A DNA stretch of 64,000 bases from Ceratodon purpureus (lineage: Eukaryota; Streptophyta; Bryopsida; Pseudoditrichales; Ditrichaceae), in the NCBI GenBank assembly GCA_014871385.1, contig CM026424.1:18199357-18263356 (forward strand), given 5' to 3'. The translations under genes were made by a program, and so were the position numbers. Below are positions 44,080 to 55,187 of the stretch, in pieces (position 1 is the stretch's first letter; each line of letters opens with the position of its first letter). The notes beneath the pieces were generated by a model that worked only from the letters and a program-made list of their open reading frames with translations, searched no databases and was not told the DNA's origin.

Positions 44080-45169
44080 ACATCCCATACCGCCACCACA
44101 ACACATCCTCCACATGACAATCCATGTTCCAAGCCTAGAAACACACCACCATTCACTCACACATACATACACATCTCACATCCGCAACCAATCCACATTA
44201 AAAATAAATGACAACAGAAGAGACGAACTCACCACCACCACGAGCGCCCCAAACCGTGTGCTCGCCCTAGATGGAGCCAATTGCAACGACGTAGAACGAC
44301 GGAGAGAAGCTTAGAAACGGGAGAATATAGAAATGCGGGCGGTGCGGGGGAGAGGGCGAGGAATATGCAGGGCGTGGAGAGCGCTTCCTCAGCGGAGGGG
44401 CAGGTGCTCATGGGCGATGGTGAGCATGGCGAGATCGGTCGCCATGGATGCTCCCTCTCTGCAAAATTTCTTCCCAGCTCTTCGTCTCCGCACTCTGCCT
44501 TTGTATTGCTTCATCCCTCTCAGCTTGAGAGAGACGAAGTTCCCCACTGTTCCCCAAAGTTCCTCGATGTTCCCCTACGTTCCTTATGGTTCCCCTGAGT
44601 TTGTACTGAGAAGTAGTTCTCTTGCGTTCTCTTGAGTTCGTTTACGGTTCTTTAAGTTCTCTTGACGTTCCCTAAGTGGGATTACGTTTTCATTTCGTTC
44701 CTTTGAGGGAAGTACTTTACAGTTAAGTCTTTCAAATCAGGTTATTTTCAAGTAATTATGTTAAGAATAGGACCTATGATTGCTGGTAGGTTTTTTTGAT
44801 TTTGGGATTAAGTTACTGTTATTGGAGGTTTTTTTCCTTGTTGGTTTTTCTTGATGGGTTTTGATGAGTTTTAGAATATATTGGTTGGACTTGGTGTAAA
44901 TGAGTTGCGAAATTTTTAAAATTTTCCTTTAAAGGTTGTCTTGTTAATTAGTAGTTTTATGGGTTCTAAAATTAAAGTGTTGGTTGTAATGTGAAGTTTT
45001 GTGTTGATATTGGAAAATTGTTTTGATAATTATTAGATCATTGAATTGCATATGTTGTATTCCATGGCCTATGTATATGCAAGCATGGTGATTGTAGGCA
45101 TGTATCTCCAACGTCAATATAGTATGGAAGGATTGGGTTTATTAGATCCTAAGAAGTGGATAGATGTGA

Positions 45170-45660
45170 TGATATGATAATATGACAGCTGGTGAGGGTA
45201 TAGATCAGAAAGTCGGGGAGATCTATAAGGTGGAATTTTCACATCTACAATGTGAGGAGTGTGACAATGTCCGGATTTATGGACACAGATTGTGACGCTT
45301 AAGATTAGAATCTCCAGCCAACTCTTGAAAAGATGGACAAAATTGATTATAGTATAATGTGACAGCGGGTGCTACAGATAAAGACTATGACAGTTAAGAT
45401 TGGAATCTTCAACAGCTCTTGAAAAGGAACTGGATAGAATTGATTATTTGATAATGTGACAGGAGGATCTATAGACAAAGACTGTGACAGCTAAAATAGG
45501 AATCTCCACAAGCTCTTAAAAAGGTGTCCATACAAATGATTATTTGATGATATGACAGTTGCTCAAAATGTACATCAACGGGATTTCAGGACAAAGATCG
45601 TGACATTTAAGCTTTGAATCTATAGCCAGCTCTTGAAAAGGTGGATAGAATTGGTGACTT
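45170..45660. repeat. Diverged tandem repeat, about 75-100 bp unit, copy 1
   Basis: Repeated words are GGAATCTCCA, AGCTCTTGAAAAGGTGGATA, GAATTGATTATTTGATAATG and GTGACAG, at least four units. The same family is present in copy 2 at about 51620-51990. Non-coding. Confidence 0.7.
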
Positions 45661-45743
45661 ATTTTGGCCTGGACCTTGTTCGAGGAGGGTCTGTAATCCA
45701 TTTCATGTAATCAATTTTCTTTTATTGTTTTTTTAAAAAAAAT
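45654..45743 (+). mobile_element. Short A-tailed retroposed insert with 13-bp target duplication
   Basis: A 90-bp sequence ending in an A-rich tail is flanked by perfect direct repeats GTGGATAGAATTG at 45641-45653 and 45744-45756. The corresponding site in copy 2 (near 51970-51990) has one copy of this 13-mer and no insert, so copy 2 is the empty site. The body (GGCCTGGACCTTGTTCGAGG, TGTAATCCATTT) looks like a 5'-truncated LINE tail or a SINE-like piece. Confidence 0.75.
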
Positions 45744-45893
45744 GTGGATAGAATTGATTATTTGATAATGTGACAACTATGGAGAATATACAATAGAGGA
45801 ATTACTGTTAATAATGCAACAGTCTAGGGATCATTCTACTTATTATCAATAATATACAAGTCTTGAGGTCATTTTCTTTATGGTCAAAGAATG

Positions 45894-48800
45894 TGACAAT
45901 CGTGGGGGCCTTTCTATTATTTTCAAAGAATGTGACTATCCTCAAAACATTCTAGTAATTATTAATTACAATGTTTGAGAATTTTTAGATCTTGACAGAT
46001 GATACTGATTTTATTTTATTTTATTTTTGAAGCAAGTAAAAGAAGATTCATCGATGATATTGACTTTCACATAACTATTAAGTTGGACTTTTTATAGATG
46101 ATCATTTGAGAATGATAAATTCAACATAAATGATCATATAAATTTCATCATTCTAAAGTGTGATTGGTCATGGGCCCAAATATTTAGCACGTGATGTTTG
46201 AAAGTATGATAGTTTGTAAGTAAGGAAATTTCAAACTTGATTTCATTTGAGTATACCTAAAAACTCTATTGAAATTTTTATAATTGACAAAAAAAATATA
46301 TAGTCTGTAAATAAAAAAATTTAACAATGAAAACATTTCAATGAAATAAGCTTACAATTATAAATCATTAGCAAAACACAATCTTTTTTCAAATTGATCA
46401 TTTTTTACTAATTGAATTATAAACTTCTGGTAAAAATATCGAATATAGTTTAATCTCCAAAGGTTTCTGTGAGAATTTGGGATAATTACAACAATATCAA
46501 TTATGAAAGTAATCTAATCTAAATTTAGATGTAAGGAATTACAAAACACTTGGTGAAATACTATTATCCTATAAACTAACAACATGTATCACCAATGTTT
46601 TGCACTCACATCCATTTGAATATTGATGTCAATATACTCTACTTGTTGTCTATACACTATAATTGTCTCTTTAAACCTATTCAACTGATCCAACTATAAA
46701 TTTATAACCATTTTACTAAAGTCTTGCCCAAAGTACTACAGTGCTCATAAACTAAATAAAACAATTTGATATTTCAAATCGTGTAAACAGAATTTCCTGG
46801 ATCATTCAAACTAGGCTAATAAATACTGCATCAGATTTCCAACATAAATGATGGAACATATATGTTGCTTTCAAAATTTTAAATAAAAAGTTAGCTTCAC
46901 AAAATCAAATCCACTGTGGAAAATAAGCCATTACAAATTGAAGCTCGAAGGCAGAAACAGCCAAAATCGAAAACCACATTTCCCTGCTCACAAAGTTCTT
47001 GTAATCTGTACCAATAAGAAGCTCCCCAATCGAAGTGGATGGAAAAAGCAATCAGATGAGAATTTGCCATCGTTACTATTAGAACGGATGAATGAAGCAA
47101 CCGCGCGCAGCACCAGGATGGATCCATGCTAGAAGAATCCATGCATGCGATATGATGCTGGGAGAGGGGAGAAGGGGATAGAGATGAGCTGCAGCCCACG
47201 CACGTTGTAAGGCGCTGCGGCTCCTGCCCATCGCCATCGCCATTGAACTCATGCTACCTCATTGCACCGCCCAACCCAGCAGGGACCAGCTCCCTTCACA
47301 CACGGCATGCACCTAATTGCAACTTGCATCTTGCTAATATCTCTGAATTGACGTCGTCGACAATACCTGCAGGCCACGTACCAGTGCGAGTTGGTGAGCC
47401 AGCTGAGACTGACTGCAACCAACCAGTACATTAGCACTTCGTCAAGACGTTTCCCTGGTGTGGAATGGGTCCCTCGGTTGAAGCTGATGTGAGCTCGATC
47501 TGATCCTGGCTCTGCAGCGCCGGTGGTCACAATTATGCCAGCTGCAGGCTCGACTTTGTAAGCTCCGCCCGTCCACGTCTGTGTCTGTTGGTGCACTAAT
47601 TTGGAGTTGTGGCGGGCTCTAGACTGCAAATGCTTATGAACCTGTCTTTTCAACTTTCAATGGGTAGTTGTACAGTACTGGTAGGTAATTGAGAAGTAGA
47701 ACTGTACAGTTGCTCTTACTTCTCTACAGTACTGGTAGGCTCTTACTTCTCATTTGTTTTGTTCTCATATATGTCTCAGTTAGAGAAGTAAGAGCAAATA
47801 AATGCTGCATGTTCAGGTAATGAATGGAAAACTAGCTTTGTGGTTCCATGCATGTGGCTTGCAAGTATAGGAGAGTGATAATGCTTGTGGTTTAGAGAGG
47901 GGCTGTTAGAAAACCCGATAGTTAGGGCGCCGTTCTTTGATGTTGAAATAACTAGATGTAAGCGCTAATGAGTAAGTATACAGTCATCGACTTTTTACAC
48001 CACTAATTGTACGAGTTTTTGATTTCATCTGACTTTAGATGTACGACGTCGTTATTTGTGGCATGCGCGGATATGTGTTTGGTCTGTAACTTTTGAATAT
48101 GTGATTGCAGTTCCTCACGGTCACGAAGATCTGCCTAGAGAGTGTATCAGAAAAACCAGCCTGTGAGTGTACTACTCCACTGCCTGCCAACTAAATCCCA
48201 CAATGCCACCGTGCCCCCGTCAACAATGACAAACTCCAGTCACTAAGATTAATGGAGCCATATCGAGCTCAAGATACAGATGTCTCAAATATCGTCCATT
48301 TTCTGCAACATGATCGTCTGGAGTTCCATATACTCGACCATGCATTCGTTCATTATAATATTTCCCGGGTGTGCTCAAAGACCATCACGTTACGGTGACA
48401 AAGAATATGATCTTAAAAACAACTAGAATATGATCTTAAAAACAACAAAGAATCAACTCAAAACTGTTCGGCCCAACAGCAGTCCAATCTCTCAGTTGAT
48501 TCCGGGGAAGGGTATTGAAAGACCATAGTCACGGATTCTTTGTAAGCTCCGCCCGTCCACGTCTGTGTCTGTTGGTGCACTAATTTGGACTTGTGGTGGG
48601 CTTTAGAGTTGCAAATGCATGGAACTATAGAGAGCTTTAGAGGTGTGAACGCAAGCTTTAGAGGTGTAGGAGAGTGATAATGCTTGTGCTTTAGAGAGGG
48701 GCGGCGAGAAATTAACCGTAAGAAATTTGATATAGAATTAAGTAGTAGTAGGCGGTTACCAGTGAGTCAAGCCATCGACTATGCTGAGCTACCGAACAAC

Positions 48801-49215
48801 GCACTGCATACATAGAAATACAGTATCACTTTTGATACCTAGGAGCAAGAAGAACCATCACAAAACACACGACTTATATAGCCCGCTTAGGTTTGACACG
48901 TATCTTATATATAGGCCTGCACCAAATCTCTTCCAATTCAAATCTCAAACGAGATGAGCTAAGGTTCTGATGTGCTGTTGTACAGTACAGTACATATACC
49001 GCTATACACAAACAAAATCGATATTTGAACATTGTTCTGTACTAGTATAGTTGCAACTTGCAAGTATATGCCATAAGATGCAAGAAACGTATTCTAAACA
49101 CCCAACCGATTCCCAAGCAATCCAAAATCGACTCCAGGTCATCATCCCTAGTTGACACATCCCTCCGCACAAACATGGCACATATTTGATATGTGATCGA
49201 CCGGCCTGAGCTGCT
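45894..49215. other. AT-rich intergenic DNA with a spaced direct duplication
   Basis: A segment of about 80 bp (TTTGTAAGCTCCGCCCGTCC...) occurs at 47555-47633 and 48539-48618. A second shared piece (AGGAGAGTGATAATGCTTGTG) lies near 47873 and 48668 in the same order, so an older tandem duplication of about 1 kb has drifted. No gene recognised. Confidence 0.5.
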
Positions 49216-50532
49216 TCAGGGGACAGCATCCCATTTGAGCTCGCATAGTCGGGGTTGTGCCAGTTGAATTGCCCGAGTTGTCCCGGTTGTGAAGCCAGCT
49301 TGGAAATGCCATCCTTCACCATCGACACTTGTGCCCAAGCCTTCAACCTCGTGCCAATCACCAGTACTCCAGTTGCACAGCCGCGCAGCAACGAGCGAAA
49401 CAGTAAACCTAGATTCTATTATCGCCTGAGGTGATCTCATGCCAGTTACCAGCATAAAGCCTTTGCATACCCAAAGTCTTACACAAAATTGTTCAAGCAG
49501 GTCAGTTGGGATCTCATGATGATCATCTAACTTCAAGAAGCTGACTTTACCTTCTTGAAGTTGGATTTGGTACTGGGAGAGCCTGCAGCTTTGCCCATGA
49601 CGAGCCCCCTCGTCTTCACGGTCTAACATCAAGAGACGGTCATGAAGACATGCGGCATCTAGATGTGGACGGTCATCAAAACATGCAGCATCTAGAAATG
49701 GTTCGCTAAGTCTGTGAGTGCGCCAAAGGACGTACCGGTCAAGGGAATAGAATTTCTCTGCAGCACAATCATATGCACAAGGACCCACATCCTTCAAGGT
49801 GTCCCATATTCCTCCAAGAAAACAATATCGTGTTCCATAAAAGAGCCTTGGGAGTCCTCTTGCGTTGGTCCACACACCAGTCCCCGCATCATAGAGCATT
49901 GCCTCCGTTTCTCCACGAGCTCCAGCCTGACCACTTTTGAGACCCGCCAGAATCACCTGATAGAGTTTTGTTTCCCGGTCCACAACCAGCTCCAACATCA
50001 TGAGCTGAACTGGACTCAAACCATGTGCAGGGAGTTCCTTACATTCTCCAGTCAACGGATTCATCACAACAATGACCACGATGGGCTCTTCATTCTCAGG
50101 AGACTTAGACCTGAGAGCAAAGCACAGCAGCCCTCCATCTGCCGAACTAATGAGGTACGACCTCTCACAATACAAATCAGCATGTTCCGGACTAGGAAGG
50201 TTGAGCTTGGTCCAAAAAACTGGCTCTCCCCTACTCACTTCCAAGTTGTACACTCCCATGGAGCCTAACGTTGGAACCATCATTGCACACATACTGGTAT
50301 GCGTCTCAGCACACATCTGCCGAAATTCAGAATCATGCAAATCTATCCTCCAGTTCTCCTCCATGACTGAACACTGCACGCTAAGTAGTTTAGGCAGTGG
50401 CAGACGTGCACACACACATCGGATGAGCTCCTTCGGCAACTTTCCCCACAGAGCACCCTTCATCACTACGTCCCTCTGACCTACTCCAATATCGACCGTG
50501 CTGCGTGCCAATGCACCCTCCGGTGTCTCCAT
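49216..50532 (-). CDS. F-box protein, plant kelch-associated type
   Basis: 438 aa from METPEGALARSTV at 50532. The frame is open upstream to 50610, but a CAG acceptor (50566-50568) suggests the coding exon begins at 50565 after a leader intron, which makes 50532 the first ATG. An F-box lies near residues 28-70 (LWGKLPKELIRCVCARLPLPKLLSVQCS). The rest has the kelch-like features of plant F-box proteins: GGLLCFALRS, VVMNPLTGECKELPA, MLYDAGTGVWTNARGLP, LWVCKGFMLVTG, LCNWSTGDWHEVEGLG. Such proteins recruit substrates to SCF ubiquitin ligases through SKP1; the target is unknown. Intact, with the promoter/leader in the duplicated segment just upstream. Confidence 0.8.
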   Translation of the reverse strand: METPEGALARSTVDIGVGQRDVVMKGALWGKLPKELIRCVCARLPLPKLLSVQCSVMEENWRIDLHDSEFRQMCAETHTSMCAMMVPTLGSMGVYNLEVSRGEPVFWTKLNLPSPEHADLYCERSYLISSADGGLLCFALRSKSPENEEPIVVIVVMNPLTGECKELPAHGLSPVQLMMLELVVDRETKLYQVILAGLKSGQAGARGETEAMLYDAGTGVWTNARGLPRLFYGTRYCFLGGIWDTLKDVGPCAYDCAAEKFYSLDRYVLWRTHRLSEPFLDAACFDDRPHLDAACLHDRLLMLDREDEGARHGQSCRLSQYQIQLQEGKVSFLKLDDHHEIPTDLLEQFCVRLWVCKGFMLVTGMRSPQAIIESRFTVSLVAARLCNWSTGDWHEVEGLGTSVDGEGWHFQAGFTTGTTRAIQLAQPRLCELKWDAVP

Positions 50533-50569
50533 CTCCAAACAAGTTATAACCTCAAAGCTGGTGCTCTGT

Positions 50570-52125
50570 ACATCCCATACCGACACCTTGTCAAGACATG
50601 TCCTCCACATGACAATCTATGTTCCAAGCCTAGAAACACACACCATCCACACATACATACACATCTCACATCCGCATCCAATTCACAGTAAAAATACCAA
50701 ACCACGAATGACAACAGAAGAGACGAACTCACCACCACCACGAGCGCCCCAAACAGTGTGCTCGCCCTGGATGGAACTGCCAATTGAAACGACGTAGAAC
50801 GGCGGAGAGGAGCTTAGAAACGGGAGAATATAGAAATGCGGGCGGTGCGGGGTGAGGGGCGAGGAACATGCAGGGCGTGGAGAGCGCTTCCTCAGCGGAG
50901 GCGCAGGTGCTCATGGGCGATGGTGAGCATGGCGAGATCGTTCGCCATGGATGCTCCCTCTCTGCAAAATTTCTTCCCAGCTCTTCGTCTCCGCACTCTG
51001 CCTTTGCAATGCTTCATCCCTCTCAGCTTGAGAGAGACGAAGTTCCCCACTGTTCCCAAATGTTCCCCACTGTTACCTTACGTTCCTTACGGTTCCCCTG
51101 AGTTTGTACTGAGAAAATGTTCCTTGGAGTTCCCCTGGAGTTCTCTTGAGTTTGTTCACAGTACTTTAAGTTCCCTTGACGTTCCCTGAGTGGGAGTCCT
51201 TTGAGGGAAGTACTTTACAGAGGAGTTAAGTCTTTCAAATCAGGTTATTTTCAAGTAATTATGTTCAGAATAGGACCTATGATTGCTGGTAGGTTCTTTT
51301 TGATTTTGGGACTAAGTTACTGTTATTGGATTTTTTTTTCTAGTTGTTTTAAAAAATTAGTTGAATTGTTAATTTGAAGGTTGCGGTACTTGCAGTATTA
51401 TGTCATGTGTATGAGTTGGAAGAGTTCTAATATAAAAGCGTTGGTTGAAATTTGGAAACTGGTGTTGTTATTGAAAGATTGTTTTGAAAGTTATTGAACC
51501 GCATGTGTTGGTTTGTATTTCTTGGCCTTTGTATCTACATGCATGGTGATCGTAGGTGCCTTGTACGTGCAACTTAAATGCAATTTGAAAGAATTGGATT
51601 TATCAGCTTCTGAAAAATATGATTTGATAATATGATATTTTTTGAGGGTATACATCAGAAAGTTAAAAAGGTCTATAATCTAAAGATTCTAGAGATTTTA
51701 TGATTTAAGACTGTGACAGTAGGATCTATTGACAAAGATTGTCAGAATTAAGCATAGAATTTCTAGTCAACTCTTGAAAAGATGGATAGAAATGATTATT
51801 TGATATTGCGACAACGGAATTTACAAACAAAGATTGTGATAGTTAAGAGTGGAATCTCCAGGCAGCTCTTGAAAAAGTGGATAGAATTGATTATTTGATA
51901 ATGCGACAGCAGGATTTGCAAACAGTGATCGTGAGAGTTAAGATTGGAATCTCCAACGAGCTCTTCGAAAGGTGGATAGAATTGATTATTTGATAATGTG
52001 ACTCTTGCAGAGAATATACATCACAGGATTTATTATCAATGATGTAATAATCTTCGGATCATTCCACTCATTGTCAATAATATAATAGCCTTGAGGTCAT
52101 TTCTTGTGTGGTTATAAAATGTGAG
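50570..52125. repeat. Promoter/leader segmental duplication, copy 2 (F-box side)
   Basis: Homologous to 44080-45893. Homology begins at CATCCCATACC, only a few bases inside the 3' end of the F-box leader intron (inferred 50566-50732), covers the leader exon with the MSTCASAEEALSTPC frame (50914 to 50729), the promoter, and AT-rich DNA with the same tandem family, and breaks off near 52125. Confidence 0.8.
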
Positions 52126-52482
52126 TAGAAACGGGATTTTTTTGGGGTGGCTCAATGGGCCACTCAGAAATTATGATGACATATTTGAGATGGTCTTTTA
52201 GATTACGAGATAATAGCTAATTGGAAGCAGACTCGGGGAGTGCACCTTTAATTAAAACCTAGAAGGCTAGAATCATGTGTGTGCGCAGCCTACTTTTAAA
52301 ACCCCATATATACAAAATTTTTTTGGTGAAATGAGGTAATATACATACAATCAGAACAATAAATATACAAGTGACAATATGTATACACAGAAAAAAATCC
52401 TTTCATATATAGTCATTAACATAAGTATACAAATATACTTTTGCACAAAAATCAACCCTTACAATATGTATAAGAAAATATT
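52126..52482. other. AT-rich stretch beyond the duplication
   Basis: No gene. Homology with copy 1 stops just before GTAGAAACGGGATTTTTT (52133), so an insertion boundary may lie here. Confidence 0.4.
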
Positions 52483-54363
52483 CTAACTTTCACGAACAAA
52501 GTCGTTGAAATTTTTTTCATCACCTGGATGTAACTCATAAACATTTAATTCAGCAATATATGTCATTGTAGCCAATGCAATTATTGTCTCTAAGTCTACC
52601 ATCAAATGATCAGTAAGATCATATGTCCACTTGTTGTTAGTCCCTTTTTGATACCAACATAAACCAATCTCCACATTTGATGAACGGTCCATCAGGTCAA
52701 TTGGATCCCTATACTCCACCCAACGATTACCAAACTTTCTCCGCATCCTGTAAACCCTTCCAAGAAACCAAACCTTCAAACACACACCACAGTCACAACC
52801 AAGCTTCAGCAAAGTATCATGGCTTCCGGGACTAAGGAGTTTAGGCTTTATATACAATATGCCAGCCTTGATTCGAGTCAACCGATCTTTAGACAAAGAA
52901 GGATTGCCATTCAATTGACTAACAAGTGTACTTTTAAAAATTCTAGAATCCCCTACCATTACATAAGCCATAGTTGACTTTACATTTGATAGAGAGGAAA
53001 TTTCAGCACCTTCATGTTCATCAACAAGAGCATCCAAAGTATGTCGAAGTTGACTCTCCAACTCAACATCTTCATTTATGTGATCTTCAGCCAATAACTC
53101 CAGCCCTTCAACCTCTGTGGAAGCATCTGTGCATGAATTTGAATTGCCTTCTTCAACACCACAATTCCCCTTTTCACCACCTTGTGTTATAGAATCATCA
53201 AGCAATATGTGATCACAATCAGATTCATCTTCCTCCATACTTCCAAACAAATGAGCTTCAATTTTTTTTTCATGTATCCATGGTTCTACCCACCAACTAC
53301 CATCTCTCACAACACCGGGTTTCATACCCAATTCAGCACACATTTCTTGAGCCTCTTCAAATCCCAACTTCAAAGCTAAGACAATGAGATCGTCATTTTC
53401 CACACAAGAATAATCTCCCAAATCAGCAGCTCCTGCTGTAGAATTCTTCTCCAACTCAGACCATATGTGAGTTTGTTTCTTTTGAGCTCTTCCAAAACGT
53501 GGATCACATGGATCAGCCTCAAACTCTGCAATGCGTGCTAATGCTCCTGCACTTTCAACAAGATTAATTCCATCATAGCTCCTCTCCTTTGAAATCATAC
53601 CACCAACTTTACTGAAAAAAAATTCACAAACATCGGATCCAAGCAAGCCAAATGGAACTTCTAAGTGGTTGTACTTATCTTTGAACAACTTAATAAGCAA
53701 CACAATATAATGGCACGAAATCTGCATAACTAAATAAGCTTGACGACTAATAAAATTTGTCTTCAAAGAATAAGTGTGTGTTCCCGAATGCAACCACAGT
53801 TTCCACAAACGGAGAAAAAATGATACTTTTGATGCAGCTTTACATTTATCAAACAAAGACAAGTGAGTAGAAAGAAAGATATCTACATAGGTAGATACAA
53901 CCTTTAAGTAGTATTGTGTACCCTTTGTCCTCGCCTTTCGATGCTGTGCTCATTCTCGAAGTTCTAATAAACAATTTTGAACTTTTGTGGATGCAAGGCG
54001 TTGAACGGCAGTCCAATTGTGTCGGTCCTCTCTCTTAATGTCTCCTTCCTGCAACCCATGCTGATCAACAGAAAAAGAAGCATATACAAGATAGATGTGG
54101 TTAAGGGATGCATGTTTGTTGCTTAAAATCAAATGACGTGTAGGTGAGTCCAAGGGATTTACAAGCTTCTTCCCATTGTGCACAAAGCATTGGAATTTCC
54201 TAACACCTTGGCACTAAATAACCATCCATCCCATGGAATTGTAAATCTAATACCATCAGTTGCCCCAAAATCCTCAAGCATCAGCTTTCTCCTACGAGCA
54301 TCTCCATCTGATGCATGACCTATCAAGGGACCAACAACATTCAACAAATGGATAGACCACAAT
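52483..54363 (-). pseudogene. 3' part of a large unnamed-family gene, disrupted
   Basis: Continues the gene that starts at 63864. Pieces: 54159-54362 (VVGPLIGHASDGDARRRKLM, TIPWDGWLFSA), 53950-54183 (NGKKLVNPLDSPTRHLIL, DIKREDRHNWTAVQRLAS) and 52483-53950 (QISCHYIVLLIKLF, LGSDVCEFFFSKVGGM, STLVSQLNGNPSLSKDRLTR, ending NDFVRES). A one-base frame change separates the first two pieces near 54.17 kb. From memory, unverified, similar uncharacterised proteins occur in cnidarians and other eukaryotes. No function is established. A transposon-encoded protein is possible. The CACTA element separates this from its 5' half. Confidence 0.55.
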
Positions 54364-55187
54364 CACTAGTAGAAAACTGTCCGATTCGACACGGTTTCCA
54401 CGACGTTCAGCTTACTGTGCGTCGTCAGTCAGAACCCTGCGGGCCAATCAAAAAGTCCGACCAATGAGAATGCTCGGGGAGGTGCTCTCAGATCATCCAG
54501 CATGTTAACCGCTGTGTGGATGGCCGGGTCGGGATTTTTTTCGCGGGTTCTTGACTCCTTCTCCGCGGGTGACCCATCAAGAGCTCTGCCCGGTTTGAAT
54601 AAAAAGGAATGACAAAAATTTCATGAACGGAACCCTAGTCTTCGGCAGTTTTTCATCATCACTGGATTTCTGTTCGCCTAGACACCAATTTTTCACCTTG
54701 TCAGGGGAACAAGCCGTAACTTCGTTGTCATTACTGCGCTGGGTTATTGGTGTGTACAGGTGTTTCCAATCATTCATCCTTGAGGTGTCCTGATTTCAGA
54801 AATTGAATGCGGTTGGAGTTAGATCAAGAAAATTCAATCCTGTTTAGGTTCACCGTCCGTCTTCATAGAAACATCCTCTCCTTGTACACTTAGAGAACTG
54901 GTCATAACAAAATATTTTGGATTTCCTTAAGACGTACAAGGTATTCAGCATCCAACAAGGTGGTGCAATTTCAAACATCTACTGTAATATGGAGAGTCCG
55001 TCTAGAAGCGTTACACCTAGTGACACCGAATACAAGGATGTCTAAATGTTGTCGATGTCGGTCGAGATTCGAAGATGACCACGCATGCCGCCACACAACA
55101 CTCTTGTTGCTTAAAATTGAGGGATTCCGTACGTTTTAGGATCCATGAATACTGATTACTCGGTGTAGACATGGTATAGTTGCGCCA
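54364..55187. other. CACTA left subterminal region
   Basis: Non-coding, with short GC-rich words near the end (CCGATTCGACACGG, GGCCGGGTCGGG), the usual place for TnpA-type binding sites. Confidence 0.5.

Larger units (their letters stand above)
44080..45893. repeat. Promoter/leader segmental duplication, copy 1 (WD40 side)
   Basis: Matches 50570-52125 from CATCCCATACCG through the leader exon (about 44233-44411 and beyond), promoter and AT-rich upstream DNA, ending near TCTTGAGGTCATTT. Copy 1 is longer because of indels, including a 90-bp insertion at 45654-45743. On the minus strand it encodes a short open frame MSTCPSAEEALSTPC (44411 down to about 44229), conserved in copy 2. Confidence 0.8.

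Noticed and set aside
44333-51189. Plus-strand 100-117-codon frames conserved in both promoter copies
   Set aside because: They overlap the minus-strand leader frame, lack a plausible downstream gene structure, and their C-terminal parts diverge by frame-changing indels.
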